Positions 8,551-16,859 of a stretch of DNA of 64,000 nt are shown here, piece after piece. Position numbers and translations under genes: made by a program. Positions within the stretch are counted from its first letter, which is position 1. Every line of letters begins with the position of its first letter. Under the pieces are notes generated by a model. The model worked only from the letters and a program-made list of their open reading frames with translations. It had not been told where the DNA came from and searched no databases. The stretch covers positions 62,001 to 126,000 of the forward strand of contig NZ_BNBC01000002.1 in assembly GCF_014654675.1 (NCBI RefSeq). Direction: 5' to 3'. The DNA comes from Streptomyces spiralis (GTDB lineage: Bacteria; Actinomycetota; Actinomycetes; Streptomycetales; Streptomycetaceae).

Positions 8551-8949
8551 GTGAACGCCCCCGCCCCCGCCTCCGTCCCCACCGCCGGCAGCCGTGATCT
8601 TCCGCATCCCGCACGGGAGGAGATCCGCCTGGAGAGCGTGCTGCACGCGCTGTCCGATCCTCAGCGGCTGCAGATCGTGCGGGAGCTGGCCGCCGGGGCC
8701 GAGGAGCTGACCTGTTCCCAGTTCGACCTGCCCGTCTCGAAGTCGACGAGCACGCACCACTTCCGGGTGCTGCGCGAGGCCGGTGTGCTCCGGCAGATCT
8801 ACCGCGGCACGGCGAAAATGAACGGCCTGCGCCGCGACGACCTGGACGACCTCTTCCCGGGGCTGCTCGACAGCCTCGTCGATGCCGCCATCCGGCAGGC
8901 CGCCCGCCACGGTGAGGGTGAAACCGTCGGTCGTGACGAGGACCGGTGA
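8551..8949 (+). CDS. ArsR-family transcriptional repressor
   Basis: A 132-residue winged-helix protein from GTG 8551, with GGAG 6 bases upstream. The DNA-binding part spans about residues 27 to 95: LESVLHALSDPQRLQIVRELAAG, LTCSQFDLPVSKSTSTHHFRVLREAGVLRQIYRGTAKMNGLR. The recognition helix is around SKSTSTHHFRVLREAG. There is no Cys-rich metal motif such as ELCVCDL, so it probably senses an organic or redox signal rather than arsenic. It is transcribed away from the old yellow enzyme, and the paired inverted repeats between them are the likely operators. It belongs to the common Streptomyces ArsR/OYE pairing. Confidence 0.88.
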   Translation: MNAPAPASVPTAGSRDLPHPAREEIRLESVLHALSDPQRLQIVRELAAGAEELTCSQFDLPVSKSTSTHHFRVLREAGVLRQIYRGTAKMNGLRRDDLDDLFPGLLDSLVDAAIRQAARHGEGETVGRDEDR

Positions 8950-9028
8950 GGCAGCCGGCAGGCACAGGTCCGCCGCCCCGGGACACCGGTGACACGGGCC
9001 CCTGGCCGCAGGTCAGGCCCTACGGCCC

Positions 9029-10375
9029 CTACGGCACCGAGGTGCGCGCCGCCGCCCGCAGGGACGCCCAGTCGGGAAGTTTGACCACGCTCCGTCCGAG
9101 CGAGGCACCGAGCTCCGCCTCGGCCCGCTCGATGGCCTGCCACCCCTCCCACTCGACCGGCTCGACACCCTCGGCACGCAACACCTCGACGGCGTCCTCG
9201 GGTACCTGCGCACGTACGAGCGCCGGCGCGTCCGCGAGCAGTGAGGTCACCGTCTCCTTGGCGCACGGCCGGTTGGTGCCGATGACACCGGTGGGTCCCC
9301 GCTTGATCCAGCCCGCCACGTACTCGCCCGGAGCGACCGCACCGTCGCGCAGCACACGCCCCTCCTGGTGCGGCACCGTGCCCGTGTCGGCGTCGAACGG
9401 AAGCCCCTCCAGCGGCACCCCGCGGTAGCCCACGGACCGCAGCACCAGCTGCGCCGCCACGTCCTCGTACCGCCCCGTGCCCGTGACGCCACCGCGGCCG
9501 TCCGGGACCGTCCGCTCGAACCGTACGGCCGCCACCCGGCCGTCCGCGGCGAGCATTTCCACGGGACGCAGGAAGAAGCGCAGCCGGATCCGGCGGGCGG
9601 CGCCCCGCGGGGGCGTGGCCGCCCACTCGCGCAGCACCTCCACGTTGCGGCGCTGGGCGGCGGGCAGCGCCGAAGGGTCCGCGTACCCCGGATCCAGCGC
9701 CAGCTCCTCCGGGTCGACGACGACCTCGGTGTCCGGCAGGGCGCCCAGCTCACGCAGTTCCTTGGTGGTGAAACGGGCCTGCGAGGGGCCGCGCCGGCCC
9801 ACCATGTGGATCTCGGACACCCGGCTCGCGGCCAGCGCGGCGAGCGCGGCCTCGGGCACGTCCGTGGGGCTCAGCTCCGCCGCGCCGCGTGCCAGCATGC
9901 GTGTGACGTCCACGGCCACGTTGCCCACACCGATCACCACGGCGCTGTGCGCCCCGCGTACGAACCCGTCGTCCACGGCGTCCGGGTGGGCGCTGTACCA
10001 GGACACGAACTCGGTCGCCGACCAGCTGCCCGGCAGGTCCTCGCCCGGGATCCCGAGGTGGCGGTCGGTCGCGGCACCCACGCAGTACACGACCGCGTGA
10101 TACAGCTCCCGCAGCCGCCCGGCGGGCACCCCGCCCGGGCCGCCGACCTGCACACCGCCCAGGAACCGGACCCGGTCGTGCTCCAGGACCGTCCGCAGGT
10201 TGTTCTGCAGGGACTTGATCTTCTCGTGGTCCGGCGCCACGCCGTAGCGCACGAGCCCGTACGGACACGGCAGCCGGTCGAGGACGTCGACACACACCGA
10301 GGGATCCTGCTGGACAAGACCCTGAGCGGTGTAGCACCCGCTCGGACCCGAGCCGACGACGGCGACACGCAGCAC
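9029..10375 (-). CDS. fprA: ferredoxin/ferredoxin-NADP reductase (FprA, adrenodoxin-reductase type)
   Basis: A 448-residue flavoprotein that passes electrons between NADPH and ferredoxin through FAD, for example to P450s. Motifs: VAVVGSGPSGCYTAQGL (FAD GxGxxG, residues 3-20), CPYGLVRYGVAPDHEKIKSLQ, VVIGVGNVAVDVTRML (NADPH GxGxxA), RRGPSQARFTTKELREL, and the C-terminal GYRGVPLEGLPFD and GWIKRGPTGVIGTNRPCAKETV of adrenodoxin reductases. GTG 10375 is preceded by AAGGAG with a 7-base spacer. Length matches mycobacterial FprA (about 456). No ferredoxin or P450 gene is adjacent. It stands alone, with a large repeat-rich gene-free tract upstream. Confidence 0.9.
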   Translation of the reverse strand: MLRVAVVGSGPSGCYTAQGLVQQDPSVCVDVLDRLPCPYGLVRYGVAPDHEKIKSLQNNLRTVLEHDRVRFLGGVQVGGPGGVPAGRLRELYHAVVYCVGAATDRHLGIPGEDLPGSWSATEFVSWYSAHPDAVDDGFVRGAHSAVVIGVGNVAVDVTRMLARGAAELSPTDVPEAALAALAASRVSEIHMVGRRGPSQARFTTKELRELGALPDTEVVVDPEELALDPGYADPSALPAAQRRNVEVLREWAATPPRGAARRIRLRFFLRPVEMLAADGRVAAVRFERTVPDGRGGVTGTGRYEDVAAQLVLRSVGYRGVPLEGLPFDADTGTVPHQEGRVLRDGAVAPGEYVAGWIKRGPTGVIGTNRPCAKETVTSLLADAPALVRAQVPEDAVEVLRAEGVEPVEWEGWQAIERAEAELGASLGRSVVKLPDWASLRAAARTSVP

Positions 10376-11145
10376 GGCGGAACTCCTTACCCCGGTGGTC
10401 GGAGGAGATCGCTGATGACTCCAGCATGGCAGCAAGCGGCCCGCGGGGGGAGTGCGGCGACACGCCACCGAACGGCGTGTCGCCCGCCCGTTTCCTCCGG
10501 GAGCCGCCCGAAGCCCTGCCGCACGGTCCACCCGCTCCTGCTCGGCTGCTCAGGTGCTCAGGCAGCTCAGGCGGCTCCGGCTGTCCCGAACCCGGGGACC
10601 GGCTCCCTCTGCTCCCGGCCCGCGGTCTCGCGCCGGACTCCGGTGCTGCGGCGCTGCGCCGCCCTGCTTCGGGCCCGCGGACCAGTGCCGGGCTCTGGCT
10701 CTGGCCGCACGGATTCGTGGCGTCTGCTTCCGGGTCTGTGGGTCCGCGCCGCGCCCCGACCTCGTGCCGCCTGCTCCCGTCCGCGGATCCGTGCCGGACT
10801 TCGGTCCTGCGGACCTGCGCCGCCCTGCTCCGGGCCACCGATGCATACCGGGCCCCGGTCGTGCGGATTCGTGGCGTCTGCTTACGGGTCTGCGGCTCCG
10901 CGCCGGGTCCCGATCCCGTGCCGCCCACTCCCGCCCGCGGACCCGCGCAGGGCCCTGGCTCTGGCCCCGCGGACTCGTGGCGTCTGCTTCCCGGCCCGCG
11001 AACCCGCGCCGCGCCCGGTCCCGCGGACCCATGCCGCCAACTCCCGCGCCGGTCTCCGGGCCGAACCTCGAACCGGGCTGGCCTCCGGGCCGAACCTCCC
11101 CGACCCCCGCCGGGCCCCCAGCCGAACCTCGACCTCCCCGACCGG
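10376..11145. repeat. gene-free tract with degenerate tandem repeats
   Basis: The 770 bases between fprA and a TetR gene hold no credible gene. From about 10560 to 11120 there are imperfect repeats of 100-155 bases. The most conserved part, GATTCGTGGCGTCTGCTT, occurs at 10712-10729 and 10866-10883, and as GACTCGTGGCGTCTGCTT at 10972-10989. A second shared block, CCGCCCTGCT(T/C)CGGGCC, is at about 10659 and 10822, and runs of CCGGGCCGAACCTC occur near 11060-11120. Long overlapping open frames here are GC artefacts. The first 40 bases upstream of fprA hold its RBS; I see no clear promoter. Confidence 0.6.
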
Positions 11146-11820
11146 CTACTTCCTCCCGTCCGCCGGGTGCTGGTCGGTGGCGAAGAAGCGGGAGACGTCC
11201 GTGCGGCACGAGCCGGTGGGTGCCTCGGTGTCCGGGGAGAGCCCCATGTCCCAGTCGAGCCGGTAGCGCTTGAACAGCTCGGCCCGCAGCACCGGCACCG
11301 GCATCGGCGCTCCGGGTACCAGCGCCGCGTAGACCGCGCCCATGAGCAGCGCGCGCAGCATCGGGTAGTCGGTGTCGGCGTCCGCCGAGCCGTGCCGGGC
11401 CACGGTTTCCCGCAGCAGCTGGGCCAGGCGCTGCTGCTCCGGGCACTGCACGAACCCCTCGGCCTGGAGCATCCCCGCCATGTGCTGGCGCATCAGCACC
11501 GGCCGGTCCCGGGCCAGCCCCAGAATCGCGTCGATGGCCCGTGCCATCCGCTCCCGGCCGTCCTCCGTGCGCGGCTCGCGCTCCAGCGCCTCCTCCAGCG
11601 TGCGGTGCATCAGCCGGTGCACGGCCGACTGCACGAGCTGGCGCTTGCCGGGGAAGTAGTACGACACCAGGCCCCGGGCCGATCCCGCCCGGTCGGCGAT
11701 GGCGCCGAGCGTCGTCGCGTCGTACCCGTGCTCGCCGACCAGCTCGACCGCCGCCTGCAGGAGCCGCTCCCGGGAACGCCGCCGCAATTCTTCATTGACC
11801 GAGGCGCTGCGCGGGGACAT
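11146..11820 (-). CDS. TetR-family transcriptional regulator
   Basis: A 224-residue protein starting at ATG 11820 (MSPRSASVNEELRRRSRERLLQAAVELVGEHGYDATTLGAIADRAGSARGLVSYYFPGKRQLV). The N-terminal 60 residues are a classic TetR helix-turn-helix with the conserved YYFPGK turn. The C-terminal ligand domain has EDGRERMARAIDAILGLARDRPVLMRQHMAGML and resembles the TetR_C_11/13 types. The tail is unusually polar and ends in a Cys-containing segment. A short inverted repeat 22 bases upstream of the start is a candidate self-operator. No target gene is obvious: the other neighbour is a repeat tract, and the next gene upstream, on the same strand, is an oxidoreductase. Confidence 0.87.
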   Translation of the reverse strand: MSPRSASVNEELRRRSRERLLQAAVELVGEHGYDATTLGAIADRAGSARGLVSYYFPGKRQLVQSAVHRLMHRTLEEALEREPRTEDGRERMARAIDAILGLARDRPVLMRQHMAGMLQAEGFVQCPEQQRLAQLLRETVARHGSADADTDYPMLRALLMGAVYAALVPGAPMPVPVLRAELFKRYRLDWDMGLSPDTEAPTGSCRTDVSRFFATDQHPADGRK

Positions 11821-11841
11821 GCTGAAACTCCTGCGTTGACT

Positions 11842-11854
11842 GGCTGCCAGCCAA
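11842..11854. promoter_or_regulatory. inverted repeat upstream of the TetR gene
   Basis: TGGCTG-C-CAGCCA is a 13-base inverted repeat flanked by looser symmetry (GTTGAC on one side, CCAACT on the other). It lies just upstream of the RBS of the TetR gene that starts at 11820. It is a plausible autoregulatory operator. Confidence 0.45.
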
Positions 11855-11969
11855 CTATACTCAACGCGAGCGGACCAGCCCCCGATTGGGGGCCAGGTCG
11901 TGCTGCCGCCCGTCTCGGGCGACGCGGGGGATCGTCCGAGACGGGCTCTTCTGTGCCCGACTGGTGTCC

Positions 11970-12689
11970 TCAGGCTACTTTTCTGGCGCGTCCGGCACGG
12001 GCGTTCTTCCGAATTTCACGCCAGATCATGCGCGGAACACTGGGCCGCACCCGGGTGGTGGCCACCCCCATCGCCCGGCGCACGAAGCGGTCGTCGGCCA
12101 ACTGGGCGAGCATGCTCGCGGCGAGGTCGGAACGGGCCGTGAAGACGCCGTCCGCGCTGTTCTCGGCGAGCAGGTAGGGCGTCGGGCCGGGATGGTCGAA
12201 GAGGCCCGAGGGGCGCACGATCGTCCAGTCCAGGTCGTGGGCGCGGACCACGTCCTCCATGCGCCGCATGTCCTCGTGGGCCGCGCGGGCGATCACCCGG
12301 TTGACGTAGGGGTCGAGGACGTTGTTGAAGAAGAACGCCCCGCTCGGCCGCCAGCCGGGGTCCAGGACGCTGGAGCTCACGACCATCAGCCGTTTCACCC
12401 CGTGCCGCTCCATGGCGGCGGTCATATGGGCGGCCGTGTCGGAGTAGAGGGTGACCGGCCCCTTCCCCGGAGGGACGCCGAGCGCCGAGAGGACCGCGTC
12501 CTGGCCGGCGACCACGGCGTCGACGGCCCGCGCGTCCAGCGCGTCGGCGTCGGCCACGACGAGGCCCTCGCGGGCGGGGACGAGCTTCGGTCGGCGGGTG
12601 ACCGCGGTGACCTCGTGCCCGTTGTCGAGGGCCTGGGTGAGCAGTTCGCGGCCGGTGGGGCCGCCGGCTCCGAAGACGGCGATGCGCAT
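11970..12689 (-). CDS. NAD(P)-binding, NmrA/YwnB-like oxidoreductase
   Basis: A 239-residue Rossmann protein of the atypical SDR type. It opens with MRIAVFGAGGPTGRELLTQAL (GxxGxxG) and has a short NAD-binding arginine turn, TRRP. VSALGVPPGKGPVTLYSD, MERHGVKRLMVVSSSVLDPG and LDWTIVRPSGLFDHPG match NmrA-like or flavin-reductase (BVR-B)-like proteins, which lack the YxxxK pair of classical SDRs. ATG 12689 follows GAGGAG with good spacing. It diverges from the TetR gene at 12760, whose start codon lies inside an inverted repeat, so that repressor probably controls this enzyme. The reaction is unknown; redox sensing or quinone/flavin reduction are options. Confidence 0.82.
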   Translation of the reverse strand: MRIAVFGAGGPTGRELLTQALDNGHEVTAVTRRPKLVPAREGLVVADADALDARAVDAVVAGQDAVLSALGVPPGKGPVTLYSDTAAHMTAAMERHGVKRLMVVSSSVLDPGWRPSGAFFFNNVLDPYVNRVIARAAHEDMRRMEDVVRAHDLDWTIVRPSGLFDHPGPTPYLLAENSADGVFTARSDLAASMLAQLADDRFVRRAMGVATTRVRPSVPRMIWREIRKNARAGRARKVA

Positions 12690-12747
12690 GGGTTTCTCCT
12701 CGTCGAGGTTCGCGGAACGCCTTGACGGTGCCGCCCGGAGGCCTGGA

Positions 12748-12766
12748 TATTCAACGCTGATGAATA
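12748..12766. promoter_or_regulatory. operator overlapping the TetR start codon
   Basis: TATTCA-N7-TGAATA is a perfect 6-bp inverted repeat that covers the ATG at 12760-12762 of the TetR gene and lies about 60 bases upstream of the divergent oxidoreductase start. Its AT-rich arms stand out against the surrounding GC. It is a strong candidate for an autorepression site. Confidence 0.6.
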
Positions 12767-13392
12767 AAAACCGTGGCCGCCCGCGCGGCCGTCCCGCCAC
12801 CAAGGCCCGGATCGCCGAGAAGGCCCGCGCTCTGTTCCTGGCCCATGGCTACCAGGGCACGACACTGCGGGCCGTCGCCGCGGCGGCGGACGTGGACGTG
12901 GCGCTGATCGGCTACCACTTCGGTTCCAAGCAGGGCCTGTTCGGCGAGGCGATGAATATCGACTGCGGCCGCTCGACCGCGATCGTCCGCGCGCTGGACG
13001 GCGATCCGGCGTACCTGGCCGAACGGCTCGTCGACGCGGTCACGGCGCTCTGGGAGGAGCCGGACGGTGCCGGGTTCGCGGCGCTGGAGCCGGTGGCGAT
13101 GCGGGACGAGGACGTGATGCGGGTGTTCCGGGAGTTCCTGGAGCGCGAGGTGCTCGGCAGGATCGCCGACCACCTCGGCGGCCGGCACGCGAGGGAGCGG
13201 GCCACGGCCGCGGTGGCCGTGCTCGGCGGACTGATCTTCACCCGCTATCTGAACCCGCTGGGCCCCGTCGTCGCCCTCGACGCCGCCGACGTACGGCGGA
13301 TCCTGGCCCCCGCGCTGCGGGCGGCCCTGCACGGCAGAACGGTGCCGGTCCGAGCGCACCGGCTGCCCGCACGCCTGTCACGCACCGCGTGA
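12760..13392 (+). CDS. TetR-family transcriptional regulator
   Basis: A 210-residue protein from ATG 12760. It opens with a basic arm and TetR helix-turn-helix: MNKNRGRPRGRPATKARIAEKARALFLAHGYQGTTLRAVAAAADVDVALIGYHFGSKQGLFGEAM. The YHFGSK turn is diagnostic. The C-terminal part (DVMRVFREFLEREVLGRIADHL, then AVLGGLIFTRYLNPLGPVVALDAADVRRILAPALRAAL) matches the TetR_C_17 type. I see no RBS, and the operator-like repeat overlaps the start codon, so the message may be nearly leaderless. It is divergent from the NmrA-like oxidoreductase, its likely target. Confidence 0.88.
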   Translation: MNKNRGRPRGRPATKARIAEKARALFLAHGYQGTTLRAVAAAADVDVALIGYHFGSKQGLFGEAMNIDCGRSTAIVRALDGDPAYLAERLVDAVTALWEEPDGAGFAALEPVAMRDEDVMRVFREFLEREVLGRIADHLGGRHARERATAAVAVLGGLIFTRYLNPLGPVVALDAADVRRILAPALRAALHGRTVPVRAHRLPARLSRTA

Positions 13393-13487
13393 CAGGTGAC
13401 ACGACACATGGGGTTCGGGTCCACGCAGGCCGTTGAGCCTGCCGTTGAGCCCGGCCGTCGAGCCCGACGGGGTTCAGCCCCGGCGGT

Positions 13488-14213
13488 TCAGCCCTGGCCG
13501 TTCCGCACCGGCTGTTCAGGCGCCGCGGCCACCAGGTCGAGCACCGGCCGCAGCGCGTCGGGCCGCTTCTCCACCGGCAGATGGTCCACGAAGTGCACCG
13601 CGCACCCCAGGGCCGCCGCACCTCCGTCGTCGTGGCGGTTGTCCCCGACCATCAGCACGTCACCGGGGTCCGCGCCGAGCGCCTCGCACGCCACCGCGAA
13701 CAGCCTCGGGTCCGGCTTCTGGATGCCGTGTTCGTACGACAGGACGTATGCGTCGACGTAGGTGTCCAGGCCGTGTTCGCGGAACACCGGGCGCAGGTCC
13801 CAGCCGATGTTGCTCACCACGGCGACCGCGATCCCGCGCTCGCGCAGGGTGCGCAGCACCTCGGACGTGTCCGGGTACGGGGACCAGGCGGCCGGAGTCC
13901 TGTGCCGGTCGTACAGCGCGTCGTGCAACGCCGGGTCGGGCAGCGATACCTGACGGGACAGACCCGTGTAGGCGGCCCGGTGCTGCTCGGCACTGCGGTC
14001 GCGGTTCTCCCACAGCTCGGCCAGCTCGTCGGGGATCCGCCCCGGGGACGCCCCGCCCGGCAGCGCCCCGGCCTCCTCCAGCGCCCGCGCCGCCTCGGCC
14101 AGCTCCCGTTCCCCGAGCGCCAGACCGGCCTCGTCGAGCACGGCACGCAACCAGGATTCGGTGGACTCGATACGGAAGAGGGTCCCGGAGAAGTCGAAAA
14201 GAACGGCAGACAT
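13488..14213 (-). CDS. HAD-superfamily hydrolase
   Basis: A 241-residue cytosolic phosphatase-type protein. Motif I is SAVLFDFSGTLFRIE, with Asp nucleophile and a Ser in place of the usual Asp/Gly (DFSGT). Motif II is VAVVSNIGWDLRPVF, motif III is GIQKPDPRLFAVA and motif IV is VLMVGDNRHDDGGA. A helical cap sits between residues 20 and 100. The second motif-I position is Ser, which occurs in some HAD hydrolases but is less usual, so activity should not be assumed. ATG 14213 begins at the fold; ATG 14225 is an alternative. The substrate is unknown. It lies just downstream of the PAP2 gene on the same strand, with only 15 bases between them, so the two may be one transcript. Confidence 0.85.
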   Translation of the reverse strand: MSAVLFDFSGTLFRIESTESWLRAVLDEAGLALGERELAEAARALEEAGALPGGASPGRIPDELAELWENRDRSAEQHRAAYTGLSRQVSLPDPALHDALYDRHRTPAAWSPYPDTSEVLRTLRERGIAVAVVSNIGWDLRPVFREHGLDTYVDAYVLSYEHGIQKPDPRLFAVACEALGADPGDVLMVGDNRHDDGGAAALGCAVHFVDHLPVEKRPDALRPVLDLVAAAPEQPVRNGQG

Positions 14214-14228
14214 GGGAGTGATCATCGC

Positions 14229-14912
14229 TCATTCGGACGACGTCGGCCACCATGTGCGGACGGTCGCCGCAGCCGCCACCACCGCCGCGCCCAGCAGCCA
14301 GCCGCCGAGGACGTCCGAGGGCCAGTGCACGCCCAGCCAGACGCGGGTCATGCCGGCCCCGGCGACCGAGAGCACGGCCAGCGTCACGGCGGCGCCCCAC
14401 GGGATGCCTGAGAGACCCCCGCGGCGCAGCAGCCACAGCAGCAGGCCGCACACGACCGTCGCGGTCATGGCGTGACCCGACGGGAAGGCCGCGTAGTGGG
14501 CGGAGTCCACCGGGTCGGGCCACACAGGGCGGGGCCGGCCGACCGCGGCCTTCAGCCCCTGTTGCAGCACCGCGCCCAGCGCACACGTGCCCACCAGCCA
14601 CGACGCCGTCCACCAGGCCGAGCGACGCCACAACAGCCACACCGCGACCGCCGCGCACAGCAGGCGCATCGTCAGCGGGTCCCACACCCAGTCGGTGAGG
14701 ACACGGAACGCGTGCGTGAGGCCGCGATCGTCGACCGCCCAGCCGTGGGTGGTGCGGGCGACAGCGCCGTCGAACGTCATCAGCGGGCGCCATCGGACGA
14801 CGACCAGCGCCGCCAGCACCGCCGAGCACAGGGCCAGGACCGAGGCGGCCCGGGCGGCGCCGGTGCGCCGGACGGGCGGACGGGCCGGGGAGTCGACGGA
14901 AGCGGCAGGCAT
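14229..14912 (-). CDS. PAP2-family membrane phosphatase
   Basis: A membrane phosphatase of about 227 residues with five or six transmembrane segments. The three PAP2 signature blocks are present: LKAAVGRPRPVWPDP (KxxxxxxRP), AAFPSGHAMTATVV (PSGH) and GAGMTRVWLGVHWPSDVLGGWLLG (xRxxxxxHxxxD, with the catalytic His). Relatives dephosphorylate phosphatidic acid or undecaprenyl pyrophosphate on the outer face. ATG 14912 (MPAASVDS) is taken as the start; ATG 14930 is in frame. It lies 15 bases from the HAD gene downstream and 46 bases from the M56 gene upstream on the same strand. Confidence 0.85.
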   Translation of the reverse strand: MPAASVDSPARPPVRRTGAARAASVLALCSAVLAALVVVRWRPLMTFDGAVARTTHGWAVDDRGLTHAFRVLTDWVWDPLTMRLLCAAVAVWLLWRRSAWWTASWLVGTCALGAVLQQGLKAAVGRPRPVWPDPVDSAHYAAFPSGHAMTATVVCGLLLWLLRRGGLSGIPWGAAVTLAVLSVAGAGMTRVWLGVHWPSDVLGGWLLGAAVVAAAATVRTWWPTSSE

Positions 14913-14976
14913 GACTCGATCCTCGCCCACGGGCGGACGGATCCACGGGCAAACGCCGAACGTCGCTACGGCCCGG

Positions 14977-15912
14977 TCAGCCCAGCGCCCGCAACCCCGG
15001 TGTCAGCGTCACCAGAACGGGGATCACCGGGACGAGCGAGGCCAACGCCGTCAGACGCAGCCGGCGGGCCGCGGTGAGCCGGTCCGGCGGAGTGAGCAGA
15101 CGGTGCACCCGCTGCGGAACATGGGCCTGCGCGGTGGGGCAGGGGCCGAACACGCCCCGGTCCTCGTTGAGTTCGACGAGTGCCAGCGCGGTCGTCAGCC
15201 GGCCGAAGCGGCGCGAGGCCATGTCGTCGGCGGCGAGTTCGACCAGGCGGTGCATCTCGTCGCGGAACGCGGCGAACACCGGCACCTGGGGAAAGCCCCC
15301 CGCCAGCGCGGCCGAACAGTGCAGCAGCCAGTCGTGCCGGGCCCGCGCGTGACCCTGCTCATGGGCCAGGACGGCGTCCAGCCGGCGTCCCTTCAGTCGG
15401 CGCAGCGCCGCCGTGGTGACGACCAGTCGCGGTGGAGCGCCGGGCAGCCACCAGGCCTCCGGCCGCTCGCCCTCCAGGACCACGAGCCGGTCGGAGCCGG
15501 GCTGCTCGCCGGGCAACAGCGGGGCGCGGACGAGGAGTTCGGCACGTCGCCGGTTGCGGCGCGCCCGGGCCCGTACGACCTCGCGGACCAGCATCGCCGC
15601 GCTCCACACCCCCGCGCACGCCAGCGCCACCGCGGTCGTCGGCGCCCAGGCGCCGGCCGCGCCGAAGGCGTAGGCATCCACCACCGCATGCGGAGCCGTG
15701 GCGAACACATGGCCGCGCACCGCCTGCCAGGCGGCCGCCGCGCTGAGGGTCATCGACAGCGCGCAGCACAGCAGGACGCCGGCCACCACGCACTGCCAGA
15801 CCCACAGGGCGACCACCGGTTCCCGGTCCGTCCAGTCGGCCCGGGTGAGCAGCCGGGGAGCGGCTACGGCGGTCAGCGCGCCGAGCAGCAGCAGGACCGC
15901 GGGCACCATCAT
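14977..15912 (-). CDS. M56-family membrane metallopeptidase (BlaR1/MecR1-like)
   Basis: A 311-residue integral membrane protein. It has hydrophobic segments near residues 3-20, 38-62 and 85-108, then a cytosolic zinc protease core with LDAVLAHEQGHARARHDWLLHC (HExxH, about residue 184). The downstream Glu is probably in LVELAADDMA. A final hydrophobic stretch closes the protein at 285-308. M56 proteins usually sit beside a BlaI/MecI winged-helix repressor that they cleave; no such gene lies next to this one. Streptomyces carry many such orphan or distant M56 copies. The ATG is at 15912, preceded by a GC-rich leader. Confidence 0.85.
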   Translation of the reverse strand: MMVPAVLLLLGALTAVAAPRLLTRADWTDREPVVALWVWQCVVAGVLLCCALSMTLSAAAAWQAVRGHVFATAPHAVVDAYAFGAAGAWAPTTAVALACAGVWSAAMLVREVVRARARRNRRRAELLVRAPLLPGEQPGSDRLVVLEGERPEAWWLPGAPPRLVVTTAALRRLKGRRLDAVLAHEQGHARARHDWLLHCSAALAGGFPQVPVFAAFRDEMHRLVELAADDMASRRFGRLTTALALVELNEDRGVFGPCPTAQAHVPQRVHRLLTPPDRLTAARRLRLTALASLVPVIPVLVTLTPGLRALG

Positions 15913-16078
15913 GCGAGCACCCTATGAGCGGCCGACCGCTCGGAACACGGTTGCCCGCGCCGAAGTGACACAGACCACGGACCCACGGCGCGCCGTACGG
16001 CCGTCCCGCGTCCCACCCGTCCCGCCGCGCGGTCTCACTCGGGGTGCGTCGGCGGCACGGTGCTCTCAGGGTCGGCGC

Positions 16079-16657
16079 TCACAGGGTCAGCAGCATGGCG
16101 ACCATCGCCATCCCCATCGACAGCCGGCACGCCCGCGCCAGCTCCGGCCGGTCGCCCCAGCGCAGGACTCCGGCTCCCGGCGCACCTGGACCCGCACCCG
16201 CACCCGCCGTCCCGGCCACCGCCGGCACCAGCCGGGCGCCCGACAGCAGGACGTAGCCGGCGAAGTACAGCAGCAGGGCACCGGTGAGCAGGGGTATGCC
16301 GGATCCGCCGTGCCCATGGTGGTGGGACTCCGGCGAGGCGGCCATGACGACGGACATGTAGACCATGGCGCCCGCGCCCACGAGGTGGTGCAGATGGTGC
16401 CGACTCGTCCGCGCCGACCACAGGGCGCGCAGTGCCGCCGCGCCGAAGACGGCCGCGTAGCCGGGCCAGGCCCACGCCGGCGGGGTGAACACGGCCGCGG
16501 GCACGGCCATGGCGGCCATCCCGAAGCCCATCAGCGCCTCGCCGCCCGCGGCGCGGCGCTGCTCCTCCACGGGGCTGCGTATCCGCAGCAGACAGTAGGC
16601 GCCGGTCGCCACGCAGAGCGCGACCAGCAGCCAGCCGGGCGAAGCCGGTCCGTGCAC
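16079..16657 (-). CDS. DUF5134 integral membrane protein
   Basis: A 192-residue membrane protein with about six hydrophobic segments, found widely in actinobacteria as DUF5134. It begins VHGPASPGWLLVALCVATGAYCLLR, with GTG 16657 preceded by GGAGGTG. Features: MGFGMAAMAVPAA, and a histidine-rich stretch (RHHLHHLVGAGAMVYM and ESHHHGHGG) that could bind a metal, most likely copper given the Met/His mix. It lies alone on the minus strand, divergent from the FUSC exporter. Function unknown; metal handling is a guess from the composition. Confidence 0.75.
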   Translation of the reverse strand: MHGPASPGWLLVALCVATGAYCLLRIRSPVEEQRRAAGGEALMGFGMAAMAVPAAVFTPPAWAWPGYAAVFGAAALRALWSARTSRHHLHHLVGAGAMVYMSVVMAASPESHHHGHGGSGIPLLTGALLLYFAGYVLLSGARLVPAVAGTAGAGAGPGAPGAGVLRWGDRPELARACRLSMGMAMVAMLLTL

Positions 16658-16827
16658 CCGCCACCTCCCCGTTCGACGGTTCCGGGGCGCCGGGCGGCGT
16701 TCCGGTCGGTCGCTGTTGCGATGCCCGGGGCACGCGGTGCGCACACGAGCGCAAGGGTGTACGCGGGGAGCATTCGAGGGGCGCGAGCCGTCGCGCCGCG
16801 CCCACGGGTGCGCACTCGTCGGTGTCC

Positions 16828-16839
16828 TTTACTAGTAAA
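16828..16839. promoter_or_regulatory. 12-bp perfect palindrome upstream of the FUSC-MarR operon
   Basis: TTTACTAGTAAA is a perfect palindrome 20 bases before ATG 16860, in an AT-rich island. A -10-like TAAACT follows at 16848-16853, which puts the transcript start only a few bases before the ATG (leaderless-like). The site would overlap the -35 region. It is the obvious candidate operator for the MarR regulator encoded second in the operon. Confidence 0.6.
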
Positions 16840-16859
16840 ACACCTGCTAAACTTGTTCC

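Noticed and set aside
10550..11446. Open frames through the repeat tract 10.5-11.1 kb
   Set aside because: Low-complexity Arg/Pro/Ala protein, overlapping the TetR gene and no RBS; treated as non-coding repeats.
16821..16844. Larger 24-bp palindrome GGTGT...ACACC around the FUSC operator
   Set aside because: The outer arms are offset by two bases from the centre of the inner palindrome, so they are not one symmetric site.
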